Assembly (NCBI GenBank): GCA_029817715.1 | Contig: JARUPY010000072.1 | Location: 62,001-126,000, forward strand | Source of the DNA: Melastoma dodecandrum | Taxonomy: Eukaryota; Streptophyta; Magnoliopsida; Myrtales; Melastomataceae | Length of the DNA: 64,000 nt | Direction: 5' to 3' | Shown: positions 37,301 through 48,873 of the stretch, in pieces | Layout of the letters: every line of letters starts with the position of its first letter | Numbering within the stretch: position 1 is the first letter of the stretch | Program-made: the position numbers and the translations under genes | Notes under the pieces: generated by a model | The model's database searches: none | Seen by the model: only the letters and a program-made list of their open reading frames with translations | What the model was told of the DNA's origin: nothing

Positions 37301-37644
37301 AATTCCATGACCACACAATAAAACCTACAATCTAGAAAGGGGGATGTCCTGCCCTTCACCTCACACACAATACCCATTAAATCCGAGGACGACCCAATTC
37401 AAGACAGAGACTAGCGAGCCACTACCCGAATCAAAGCAGCGAACTTAACTTAATAAACACGCAGAAAGGGACTTGGGTGATGAACTCAGACAAGAGGGAA
37501 AGGGAAATACTTCGTATACAGGGAAAGCGACGGCGATGAGGAGGAGATAATCGACCGGAGAAGACGGTCAACGGAAGAGAAGTTGGGAAGCGAGACCGCG
37601 GCGGCGATGCTGATGCTACCAAGTGACTTTGCTAGTGACTGCAT
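31340..37644 (-). CDS. AARE: Acylamino-acid-releasing enzyme (acylpeptide hydrolase)
   Basis: Serine exopeptidase of the prolyl oligopeptidase family (S9) that removes N-acylated residues from peptides and helps clear damaged proteins. Exons on the minus strand: 37644-37511 (tentative), 36530-36349, 36207-35898, 35807-35586, 35509-35294, 35204-35130, 34756-34618, 34498-34347, 34261-34179, 34106-33985, 33891-33813, 33428-33254, 32595-32535, 32443-32321, 32184-31987, 31774-31706, 31569-31493 and 31403-31340. From the ATG at 36499 (MDVSPSD, matching the Arabidopsis start) the product is 771 aa; with the upstream exon it is 826 aa. An N-terminal beta-propeller precedes the hydrolase domain. Nucleophile Ser624 lies in VLGGSHGGF, Asp715 in LLGAQDLRVP, His747 in FPNDVHGID (numbered from MDV). 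The intron after 34347 starts with GC. The upstream exon adds a Ser-rich, acid-poor leader in frame. Confidence 0.94.
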
Positions 37645-37890
37645 TCCTCGCTGGTTATTATTATATTTATTATTATTACATGCCACCAACGATGTCCAAA
37701 TGATATTTGTGCAGAACGACAATCTTTTATTTCCAAACAAAATGATTTCATCCCTGATCGAATGAAGTCGCTGCACGTCAAACTCTTGTCTTGTATGTAT
37801 CGGATAACTTACTTTTAGCGGCCACTCAAGTGCCTTCTGCTACATAAACTCAGGCCTTTATCCATTCCAATCTGTAAGAGAAGCAGAGCC
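37645..37890. promoter_or_regulatory. Divergent promoter shared by AARE and PNSB5
   Basis: Only 246 bp separate the upstream AARE start codon (37644, minus) from the PNSB5 start codon (37891, plus). The interval holds an AT-rich stretch TTATTATTATATTTATTATT near 37656 that could serve as a TATA element in either direction. If AARE starts at 36499, its promoter could instead lie in the first intron. No experimentally fixed start site is available from sequence. Confidence 0.55.
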
Positions 37891-39039
37891 ATGTCGTTGC
37901 TTTCTCCTAAAGCAGTTCCTGGAGTCCCCTTGGCTGCACGTCCAACCGGAGATGCCTGGAAGCATTGTGGAACAATGGGGATGGCTTGCCGTTCAGATTG
38001 GGACCCGAGAAGCTCGAGCCTGGCCGGGGGGGTTCTTAGGACGACCATGACCAGGTTGAATGCAACAGGATTTGCGGAGGTCGAACCGGACCTCGGAGAA
38101 GACCCCATCGATCGATGGGAGACTCCGTCCATTGACTCGGTGCGGATGATGCTGTTAGATGAATGACGATCGATGGTTTTACGGATCTTTTTTCAGTTAT
38201 GGTGACACCCAGAATCGATTGCAGGAGGACTTTCAATACGGGATATACGATGGACACCACACCTTCTATGAAGGCGAGCAAAAAGGTTTCATAATTTCCT
38301 TTTCCTTTACTTTTCGAGGATTAGATATATTGTGCCAGTATCTTCATTGCCTGGGGAGTTGCTTTTGAGACAACACTGCTAACGCGTGATGCCAATTGAG
38401 TCGAGGGCCCTCTGAACTGGCTGTGACCGGTTTTTATCGGCATTTCTGATCAGTTTTTTGGGTGTGGTAGAGTAGAACGGATTGAGATGTGTAACGTAAT
38501 TTTTCCGTCTGGGACAGGAACCTTCTGGGAAATACTCCAGGAAGAAATCGCAGCTGCAGAACCACCTTCTGGCTTTCAAGGTACATCATATCAGTACCCC
38601 TTGATCTGGTTTAGTTTTTTGCTCTGTTCAGACTTAATCGGATGTAAACGACAGGTCTCATCTCCTGGCTCTTCCTCCCGGCTGTTGCCCTCGCGATGTA
38701 CTTGGACGTCCAGGCAAACAATCACTAAACATCCCGATCATACTATCATGGTGGCACACGACCCCTTTTCTAACAAGGATCAGCCTTTTCTTTTCCGTTC
38801 CGTTCCAGGGAGAATACCTGTTCATCGGAGCGGCCGTGTACACCGCAGTGTTCTGTATAATCGAGATGAACAAACCAGACCAGCCCCACAACTTTGAGCC
38901 CCAGATATACAACATGGAGAGAGGGGCGCGGGACAAGCTGATCGCGGACTACAACTCGATGGACATCTGGGATTTCAACGAGAAGTACGGGGACCTGTGG
39001 GACTTCACCGTCAAGAAGGACGACATAACGAGGCGATAG
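37891..39039 (+). CDS. PNSB5: Photosynthetic NDH subunit of subcomplex B 5 (NDH18)-like
   Basis: PnsB5 belongs to subcomplex B of the chloroplast NADH dehydrogenase-like complex, which drives cyclic electron flow around photosystem I in thylakoids. Five exons: 37891-38139, 38225-38285, 38518-38580, 38655-38713 and 38809-39039, 220 aa. The N-terminus has a plastid transit peptide character (MSLLSPKAVPGVPLAARP). Then come PDLGEDPIDRWETPSID, YGIYDGHHTFYEGEQKGTFW, two hydrophobic segments (GLISWLFLPAVALAM and EYLFIGAAVYTAVFCIIEM) and a conserved tail (NMERGARDKLIADYN, YGDLWDFTVKKDDITRR). The intron after exon 4 begins GC (CAG|GCAAAC). The assignment rests on remembered family sequence and on the neighbouring PEC-like gene, which is also next to it in Arabidopsis. 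Confidence 0.8.
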
Positions 39040-39489
39040 CTGCCCTCATCCTCGTCTCGGGAGAGGAGAAACTATGAAATCATGCCTCGAGTGTTCCTGT
39101 GAATATATGTGCTGAGATTTCAGGAATAGTTCAAGAGAAATACAGATCTTCCACCAAAGTCCTGCATATAAATTAAGTGGCGACTAACTCGATTTTAACC
39201 ATTTATCCCGGGAGTTATATTCTCAAATTGAATTTGTAAAATAAAATATGAAAAAAAAGTTCGAAACTCTTAAAAATTAAAATTCGATTTCGAAACGTTA
39301 TTTTTATAATTTTTTTAAAAATTATAAGTAATTTCTTTTGTCTAACACTAAAATTTAACAAATCCCTAAAGGGGATGAATTTGCGCATCCAAAATTTCTA
39401 GCTACTTTTGCTCCAACGGCTTCCTATAACCACCACTTGCGGAAACACGAAAAATATCTCGAACAATTCGAAGGGGGGGTGGGGGAACG
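39040..39489. other. Intergenic region between PNSB5 and the PEC-like gene
   Basis: It holds the PNSB5 3' UTR and the promoter and leader of the next gene in the same direction. It is AT-rich from 39200 to 39400. No gene is seen. Confidence 0.5.
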
Positions 39490-42400
39490 ATGCTGAATCA
39501 GTTGCAGCTGCGGGCTGGTCGACCGCCGCCTTCCCGCCGGGTCGGCCGCAGCTCCATCCCTTCTTCGTCGTTGTGGTCGCCGTCGTCGCCTGGCAGGTGG
39601 AGGAATTCTCATCCCATCGTGCTTCTCCATTTCTTCGTCTTGCGCATTCGATGCTGGGGCAGAAGTGGAGTCGCTCCCTTGCTGGATTTCTTTTCGATTA
39701 CGTCGTTGTCTCATGCTGGTTGCATGTTGGATGGTTATTTTTTGAAGTTCTTGCGATTAGATCGGTTTCCGTCGCTTCGTTTTCTGTGCCGATTGTGAAG
39801 CGGAACTGCTGCGTTTCCAAGGCAGCAATCGATTCGGATTGCCCGAACTATTCGCCTGTTTTATTGTCTGGTTATCTTCCGTGCAGAATCCAGTCAAACC
39901 GTAGATTAGGCATATGCCTCTTCTTTGAATTTTGGGTTTTACTAAGATTAAGACGATATTTTTGCAGAAGTTTTATCAAGTTGCAGAGTCCACGGACTCA
40001 ATGTGAAGCTAACCTGTTTTTCCATATGGTAAGGTGTGGCGGAGGTGAGTAATCTTGTAAAGAGAAACTTATTGTTTTGTTGCCTTCTTGTGTTGAATCA
40101 TATGATGATTACTGCCATGTTTGGAGTAATTAGACTATTGTGCTTATCTGTTTATAATAATACACGAATCTTGGAGCTTAACCCCTATGTAAGTGAAATG
40201 GACTATATAATGCCATCTGACTTGTCTCCATTGCCAAAAAATGCATCAAAGATTCATGAGTGAATTTATTGGCTATAAGTTCCAGCAATGATGTAGGGAT
40301 CAATACATAATGGTGTTTTAAGGAAGACCAACTATTATGTCTTTGATTTGTACAGCTTTTTGTGCTGCAGTCGTGTTTGTCAGGACTGATTTTCTGCTTG
40401 TTCTTAATATTTATTTGGCTATAATTAACCTGCTTTTTCTATGTATTCCTTAGTCCTGTGTAGTTTTGTATTTTAGTCTTGCTTGTCAACAAATGATTTT
40501 GATGCATGGACTTTTGTGTACACTGTCTTTGCATTATTAGATCAGTTCAAAGGATTCGATTACATGATATAGTTTCTATAGTTTAATGGCATTTATCTGT
40601 TTATCCAGACAAGCTGGAGCCCAATTTTCGGAAAGCAACTGATAGCCAAGATTCCAGAATCTGCCCCCTGCAGCCCGATCTTAGCCCTGAAGGATCTGTG
40701 GTGGCCAACCAGCACATGCATTCTCAGGTGAGGGACTAACCAGTCTTCTGAAATCTCATGATAATAGCGAGATAAATGCCTGCATCAGCTGAAACGCTTG
40801 TACACTAATTGCTCATGCAAACTTCACGAGTCATCACTCACTTTAGGTGAGACTGATGTGTGACCCATTAATGAAAAATACCTCACAAATCCTCACACTA
40901 TAATTTCCCAAATGAGTTATTGAAGTATTTTTAAATGCTTTAAATCTTTACAATTGCGAGTAAAAATATTGGATTTGGATTGTAAGTGCACATGAGCCAC
41001 ACCAATATGGTTTGATTTTGCTGGTTGCACAATTGGAGCCGTGATCTATTCCTTTTCAGGTCCATCTCCCTATGCCTCAAATGATCTCTTTGTCAGTATA
41101 CACAATTTTTCGGATGGCTCAATTCAATTCTGCTTACAGTTTCACAAAGTTCCTTCTGAAGTATTGCCAGCATCTCCCTCAAAGTTTTGGTCCCGTAAAC
41201 CTTTCATTTGCCTGTATATCTAACTCATTAAAGCCAGTGCCACTTAATTTGGACGTATCATTGCCTTCATTACAAGACATCCGATGGAACCTTGCAAGAG
41301 TACTATATTTATTCAACATCCAATTGGAGCGAAACATTGCCACGTAGGTGAAAATATATTCTTCATGCTTATCCATCTTATGGTGTATATGTTTGGTCGT
41401 CTTAAGTAGCATGTATGTTTTCATTAGTTATGTTAACTGATTTATGGACTTCTTTACCTTGATAGCATCAAAATTTAATATCATTTACCGACTAGTTGTA
41501 GCTTGAACAGGTATGGACAAAAGCCCGGTTTAATATTTGTTGATTTGGAATTACTGTAGGTTCTTTGTTGTGCTCCTCCTCGCATGCTTCTCCTTTGTCG
41601 TCATTGGTGGCTTCCTCTTTTTCAAGTTCAGGTACATCTATTTTGCTTCGTAGTTTTGTGTGTTCATTAAGAATTCTAGTAGAGATGTTGTGCATCATGA
41701 GTTGCACATATTTTTTTAGCCAATTTACTGATCCTCAAAATAATATGAAGAGGAAGCAAAGGATCTCTTGAAGACTGCTTTTGGGAAGCATGGGCTTGCT
41801 TGTGTTCATCTTCAACTCACTTGAGGGTAGCGTTAATTATGCTTCTTATTTCAGGATCTCATGCTTATTTGTTTCCCCATTTAATAGGAAGTCATTTTTC
41901 CCTAAAGATATGATTTCATATGCAGCAAAGGACACGGTTTGAAAGAGCCGTGGGCTTCATTCTGGCTATATGGGGAATATTGTTTTATTCTCGCCTGTTG
42001 AGCACCATGACCGAGCAATTCAGAGTAATTTCTTCATGGAAAAGTACCTTTTCTGTAAATTTTATGATGTATGATTGTTGGCTTATTTTAACAGAATAAT
42101 ATGCATAGACTGAGAGAGGGCGCCCAAACACAAGTTCTGGAGAAAGATCATATTATTATATGTGGAATAAACAGCCATTTAGGATTCATCCTAAAACAGC
42201 TAAACAAGTATCATGAATATGCTGTTCGATTAGGTACTGCGACAGCTAGGTAACTAAAATTGAATGATTGGCGTAATATTATTCAAGTACTTCTATTTTG
42301 ATGATTTGTAGCGTGAGTCATCCCATCTCTGTTGCAGGAGGCAAAGGATCCTTTTGATGTCTGATATTCCAAGGAAGCAAAGTGATAAGATTGCTGATGG

Positions 42401-45400
42401 TATTGCTAAGGATCTTAACCATATTGATGTGCTAACAAAGAGGTATCATTATATCTATTACAGAAATCTTTCAAATATACAACCACTGTAGTCGTGAACA
42501 ATTACCAGAAAGCAATGTTGTTTCCTATGGGTAAGACTTAAGCTGTAATTACATGCTTATTTTCCTTTCACTTGTTATTGATCAAATGAGTCCTCTTGTG
42601 AAGAACTACTCAGATGGTTTTGTTTATCTTCCATGTGTAAATACTATGCCTCCTATCCAGTCCCTCATACTGAATGGACTCTGCATGATGTTCTGAGTCC
42701 TTGGAAAGCCATATACATATATATCTTTTTCATGGCTAACTGCTCTATTGGCTCTATCCTTTTGCAGCTGCAGCCTTAGTTTAACAAAGTCATTTGAAAG
42801 AGCTGCAGCTGATAAAGCAAGGGCCATAATTATATTGCCAACCAGGGGAAATAGGTATAATAGTTGCTCTAGTTGTTCTTTATTTAGGTTTTCAGTTCAT
42901 ACTTACAACAACATGAAATTAATGCAGTTGTTTGCCATGTTTATGAGGTGCTAATTTCTTGCTTTTGTTAGCTTCAAATATTGGTATCAAATATTAGATT
43001 TACCATTTACTATTCAAGCTAAGCTATGGATGAAGGATGCACGCTTTAACTTTACATATGGATAGATGGGATGCACCCTAGATATAAAGCCCTTTTTCTT
43101 TTTAGAACCATATGATTCCCCAAATCATTTCACAACGTGTCCTCATAAATCAAAATCAGGTATTAATCACTTTACTTAAAACCCATTCAAACTCCATAAA
43201 AAACCTTTAGATATATTCTCCAAGTACTTCAATGTTTTTCAAAGGGATTGTCATGTAATCTGTGACAATTGACAATGGAAAAGGAAGTATAATAATGCAA
43301 AAAACATTACATGAACTTCCCGACAGTCGGTAGTGTCTAGGAGGCTTAAATTGCATGTATGTTTGCATAACTTGAGTTTTTTAAGTATGCTGCCAACAAG
43401 TGGCTATCCTTTCTCTGTCATGTGATGATAAAAGTTTGATCGAGCAGCCTATGGAGTGGCATGCACAATTCTAAAAGTTAAACACGCATCAGCTTTCACT
43501 TAATCCCTATACAACAAATAATTGGTTTTTGTGTTGAGATACTATTTGGCGGAGCAGATTATCATAAAATGAGCAGTTATATATAGTACAGCCTTTCTGT
43601 ATCTTTCCTGGTTTAATCCACAGGGATTTTTTCATAAAAGAGCCTAGTTTTGTCTGAGTTCACTTTTAAGCTCCAAATTTGCAGATATGAAGTTGATACA
43701 GATGCTTTCTTATCTGTACTAGCTCTTCAGCCTATCCCAATGATGACTTCTGTACCCACTATTGTTGAGGTAAGAACCGACCTTTCAGTATTTTATTTCT
43801 CCATATATCACATTGAATGGCTGGAAGTGTAGCCACAACCATCTTTTGTTGCTCATGCAGGTATCAAATTCGAATACATGTGAACTCCTCAAGTCCGTTT
43901 CTGGGCTAAGGGTGGAACCTGTTGAAAATGTTGCTTCAAAGTTATTCGTTCAATGCTCTCGGCAGAAAGGACTCATTAAGATATACAGACACCTGCTGAA
44001 CTATCGAAGTACTGAAGAATTACTTATTTGTGTTAATTTCTTCGATAACTACTGTAGAATGGCCCTTACTATCCTGCATTTGAGGTTGCAGTACATCTAG
44101 GTTAAAGGACAAAAGCTATAGGTGCAAATTTGATGTCCACCACATGTTTTTTCATGCATTTGTTATTCTGTATCATTTTGAAGACTAATTAGATTATGTT
44201 CACTCATTGCAGAAAATGTATTTAACCTTTGCAGCTTCCCCCATCTTTCTGGCATTAAGTACAGTTTGCTGAGGCGTGGCTTTCAGGAGGTTGTCCCTAC
44301 TAATAAACTGTAAAGAAATATTGACTCATCGTCTCTTTCTTTGCAACTTAGATGTGGTCAACATTTTGCAGGCAGTGGTCTGTGGCCTTTACAGGAATGG
44401 GAAAATAAAGTTCCATCCTAACGATAGCGAGACTCTTAAGGCTGATGACAAAGTATGATTTAATACACTCGTTGTTAGTTATCCTGTATAGATATAGTGC
44501 TTTTGGAAAGCAAACCTATGCTCTTTCAAATTTTGGACTTGCATAATTCCTTATCTCATGCTGTACCCATGCTCACAAAAATGATATGTTATTCGGTAAT
44601 GTTTCTTACACTGTCATTGTTTGACTTTTCTGTATCACACTGTGTATGCTTGATATGCTTTCTACATTATTTCTTGTGATGTGGCCCAAATTTGTGTCCA
44701 CATCTTACAAGAAAGAGATTCACGATTGAACTTAGAAATGCTAAAAATTGTTACTATTTGTGGTTCATCATATTGAAAAACCAGAAGTGTGGCTTGTAGC
44801 GTGCATTTGCCAGATGTAGCCAAGCTGCTTAGTAGCGTCATAGTATAACTATAAGGCTACTTTAGCGTCTTTTTGCATGACTTGGCTCTGATTCTCTAAG
44901 TGCCCATAAAATATCTTCTGACAAGTTCAAACTTGGTGGATTATTATTTTTCATCTACATGCAGGTGCTCTTCATTGCACCAATTCATGGAAAAGGGAAC
45001 CCTCAAATTGCGTCATTGGGCGGTTCTACAAATAAAAGCAATATAGGAATTCCAGAAGAGGATATCAAGAGCACAAACATGTCAGATTTGATGAAAATGC
45101 GGCTTCAAAGCATTGTCAAACGCTCGCATAAGCATGGTTCCCGGGTAGGGTTAGATCTCGATGCGAACAACTCTCTCTAAGATGGATTTGGTAACAAATT
45201 TGAAACTATTTTCTCTTGACAGACATCTGAATCGAGCTCGGGAACCAAAGAATGCATCTTAATGCTTGGTTGGCGACAGGATGTTGCAGAAATGATTGCA
45301 GAATATGACAAATATCTTGGACCTGGTAGTGTAGTGGTATGGTTTGCCGTTCAATTGACCTATACCTCTGAATAAGGGTCTCTGGATTCATGGACATTGG

Positions 45401-46956
45401 TACCGTGATCTGGACATGAAAGCATCTCTTTAATAGCATTTCTAGATGACACGTGTGAATACATCTTTAGCATGCTAGAAGTTGTTTTTGATAGTTCTCG
45501 TAAACAGGATGACCAATAAGTAGACTGCTGACATCAACATGTGATGTTTCCCAACATCTTCAGTTTGCTATTGGCAACTTCTCTTATGTGCCTGAAATGT
45601 TGCCTGAATACTCATAAACTTTTGTCTCAATTTCAGGAGATATTGTCCGATGTACCTATAATTGATAGAAACAAGTCAAGCAGTCTCGTGGGAAAGGAGA
45701 AGCTGAAAAATATCCAGGTTCACCACACGGTATTGCCTCTTTTCGATTTCAGAGCACAAATATTCATCTGGAATTGAATGATTCTTCAATTTATCTTTGG
45801 TGTTAGTTGTCCATTTCTTCATATGTGACAGATTGGAAATCCAATGGACTATAATATTCTGAAGGAGTCCATCAAGAAAATTCATAGTTCTTTCAAAAAG
45901 AATGAAATTGTGCCCTTCTCTGTTGCGGTAATACCTGATCGGGAATGGCTTCTAGGAGGTAAGCCTACTCAATTTCTCAATTGCATGAATTCGTAAAGCC
46001 TTGCCATGACAATCCTGAATTTTAAGTTCTACTTCTGTCTCTTCAGATCCTTCCAAGGCAGACAAGCATTCAGCATATGCTCTTCTCCTTGCAGAAAATA
46101 TCTGCAACCAGCTCGGTGTGAAGGTTTGCTCTTCTACATTTGTTTTCTTTCTCCTAAAAGCAAAATGGCAGTCGAATTCATCTTATTGATGTGCTTTATT
46201 GCAGGCACAAAATCTGGTTGCGGAGATTGTCGATTCAAAATTGGGAAAGCAGGTCTATGTTTGTTACATCTAGTTCATTCTCATTTACAATATTCAACGT
46301 TTCTTTGTCAGATGTTTTGACCACATAAATATGTACAGATAGCGAGAATTAAACCATCATTCACTTATATAGCAGCAGAAGAAGTCATGAGCCTCGTAAC
46401 GGCTCAAGGTGTGCTAAGAAAATATTCCCATGGGTTAAAGTTTATGGTTTGTCTCCCATTATCTAAGGCATCCACACGCTTTTTGTTGGCTTTCAGTGTC
46501 GGAGAACAGCGAGTTAAATGCAGTGTGGAAGGATATTCTGACTGCAGAGGGTGATGAAATATACGTGAAGGTATATGCATATTGTCCAGCACATAAAAGG
46601 CTAAGCGGGAATAGCACCGTGGACACATGACTCACTCATCGTGCTTGGATCTTCTGTAACAGGACGTCGGCCTTTATATGAAGGAGGGGGAGAATCCATC
46701 ATTCAACGAGCTCACCGAAAGGGCACTCTTGAGACGGGAAGTTGCCATCGGCTACGTGAGGAACAACAAAAAGGCAATTTTTTCATGCAGTCTCAAGTCG
46801 GAACAAACATATTCTTTTCCAACAAAACGAAATCTGCACTCGTTTCTCACTTTCCTGATTGTTTTACTGGCATTGCAGGTCATCAACCCGGTCCCAAAGT
46901 CGGAACCGTTGTCCTTGGAATTGACGGATTCGCTGATCGTTTTATCTGAGCTATAA
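39490..46956 (+). CDS. PEC: POLLUX-like plastid envelope ion channel (PEC1/PEC2 type)
   Basis: PEC proteins are relatives of CASTOR/POLLUX nuclear channels that reside in the plastid inner envelope and conduct potassium; they affect stromal calcium signals. I assembled 24 exons: 39490-39596, 39968-40044, 40609-40727, 41060-41343, 41560-41631, 41751-41826, 41926-42024, 42095-42249, 42338-42442, 42768-42854, 43685-43769, 43861-44008, 44213-44289, 44372-44452, 44965-45144, 45223-45336, 45637-45729, 45832-45958, 46047-46123, 46205-46252, 46339-46408, 46497-46570, 46663-46773 and 46879-46956. They give 847 aa in frame. A plastid-type N-terminus precedes membrane segments ([38 protein letters not shown]). 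RCK-like cytosolic domains follow ([35 protein letters not shown]). The C-terminus is [19 protein letters not shown]. Exons 1-3 are the least certain. The last intron uses a GC donor. Confidence 0.9.
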
Positions 46957-47404
46957 GGAGAAGGGCAATGAGCCACCATCACGTAATACGTGCACGCTAA
47001 CGCCAATGGTACGCATTTCAGAGAAATTTTCCCTTGGTATAGTTTGAAACATGCTATTTTTATGGATTAGGAGTTGTCGTGACTTTGGTAGATACGTCCT
47101 TGGTTTAATTGTCACGGGGGTTGGATAAATATGCCAATCTGTCTGTACCGATCTGTAAACCGTGTAATAATTACAAGAAAAGAAAAAACAAATTATTTTT
47201 TCCATATGTTGGAAAAAATGGCATATCGCTCAAACCAGGAAAGAGCTTTGCTGCCATAAGGAACAAAAGGCAAGAGATGCTTTGGTGTCTCAGTAACTCA
47301 CAAAGGGCTTAAGGCTCAAATCCAGGATGAAAAAACATGTTCTTTTGCTTTTCCTCGTTTATTCTCCTGTGACATTTTGGTGGAAAACCGTGGCGAGAGT
47401 TCAG
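46957..47404. other. Convergent intergenic region between PEC-like and Aux/IAA genes
   Basis: Both 3' UTRs meet here. A hairpin-like TTTTTTCCATATGTTGGAAAAAA lies near 47196-47218 (arms TTTTTTCC/GGAAAAAA) and could act in transcript ending. No gene is seen. Confidence 0.45.
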
Positions 47405-48413
47405 TCATGGACCGCTGCCGAGTCCTTGAGCTTCTGACCCTCTCATGATTCTCAGTCTCTTGCAGGAAGCTATGAACATTCTGCAGTTGATTTTTACAAA
47501 GAGCATTAGGTCTAGAATGTTATCCTATCCCAGAATATTTCCGAGGTTGAAAGAGGATTTTAAGGGGGGGGATGGACTCACTCCCATGGGACGTCTCCGA
47601 CGAGCATCCAGTCCCCGTCCTTGTCCTCATAGGTTGGCGAGTAATCGGATCCCTTGTACCCTTCCCTCTCCGAATACTGGCCTGCAAGACCATAGCGTGA
47701 GACTAATTCAATCGGTTTGTGTGAAATCGGTCCCGATTTCGGGTAACCAAAGGTTCAGACCCTTTACCAATGGTGAGCTTGAACATGTTCTCCAAGGCAG
47801 TGAGGAGATCTCCGTAGCCATTGTAGACCTTCAGGTCGATCTTCCTCAGGTACGGAGCCCCATCAACGCTGACCTTCACGTAGATCCCCGCTGCATCCCC
47901 CTCCGCCTTCTTGGGCTGAAGGTTGTTCTTCCTGTGGGACGGGATTGGCGGCCACCCCACTATCTGCGCCCTGCGCCAGTTTCGAATTCCAGAACAGGAA
48001 GATTTACCAAAGATCATCCCTCTTTGAGTCTTGAACCAAGAACAGTAGTATCCATCCCAGATCTAAAATCTGGATCCGACTTACGTGACAGACATGACAT
48101 ATGGCATCGATCCTAGTCCTTATTCTAGTCCTACTACTAGTTGAAGAAGGAGGAGGAGGAGGAGGACAAAAGGGAGGGAGGGCTCTTACTTCGGAGCCGG
48201 AGCGGATTCACGGTCATCCTGGGCCGCGTCGAGGGAGCTACAACTCCCCTTCGAGGATCCACACTCGTCGCTCGACTCCGGGGAAGGCAACGGCCTCTTG
48301 TTGCCGAGGATCCTCTTCCCGGGATCCTCCGCGGCGCTGGGCAAGCCGAGGCCGAGCCTGAGCTCGGTGTCCTCCATGTCCAAGAACCCTTTCTCCACGA
48401 CTCCTTCCATCAT
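47405..48413 (-). CDS. IAA: Aux/IAA transcriptional repressor
   Basis: Nuclear repressor that binds ARF factors and is degraded through TIR1/AFB when auxin is present. Four exons on the minus strand (48413-48190, 47970-47768, 47681-47582, 47480-47405) give 200 aa. Domain I is the EAR-type TELRLGLGL at 16-24, which recruits TOPLESS. The basic GNKRPL follows. Domain II is the degron QIVGWPP with VGWPP at 79-83. Domains III/IV form a PB1 fold ([49 protein letters not shown]). The first intron sits just before KAQIVGWPP and the last inside VPWE, both usual places in this family. The tail after GSEA is short. An in-frame ATG at 48449 would add 12 residues; I preferred MMEG at 48413. TGTCGG-type auxin response cores lie upstream. 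Confidence 0.94.
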
Positions 48414-48680
48414 CAAACGGGAAGGAAACTGCAGCCCCACAACCGGCAACTGTGCTTATTCCCCGAACAAAAACTTCCTGACTAACAAGTCTTCCCACAC
48501 GCGGAGAGGGGGGGAGAATGAAAGAGGAAAAAGGTGGGAACGCGGGCTTGAAATGTGGTGGGATTGAGGAAGAAACGGCTGGCTTTGGTTTTTGTAGGTC
48601 GGAGTCAATGGATGAGAGGAGAGGAGAGTGGGAAGGAGGGGTGGTTGGTCGGCTTCCAAAGTAACAGAGTTGAGGGTGGC

Positions 48681-48873
48681 TGTCGGCACTTTGAGGGGAC
48701 AACCATCCGACAAACCCCTAGGCACACATGGACGTGTGTCTTGTTTCTTCCCCTCCCCCCCTCCGCATCCTCTAAATATTTGACCCCACGTCATTACTAT
48801 TATTATCAAACCCTCGTGTTTACTTAGCATATACCGAATCTTAAGCGTGCACATGAGTTATATATATTGTCGG
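48681..48873. promoter_or_regulatory. TGTCGG auxin-response-like cores upstream of Aux/IAA
   Basis: TGTCGG is at 48681-48686, its complement CCGACA at 48707-48712 (opposite orientation, 20-nt spacer), and TGTCGG again at 48868-48873. TGTCGG is the high-affinity ARF half-site in the literature. A TATATATAA-like stretch on the minus strand lies at ~48858-48868. The transcription start is unknown, so the inner pair may be promoter or leader. Confidence 0.45.

Noticed and set aside
39408..40052. Alternative long first frame for the PEC-like gene without the first intron
   Set aside because: It reads through a good GT donor at 39597. The model starting at 39490 with intron 39597-39967 joins in frame with the later exons.
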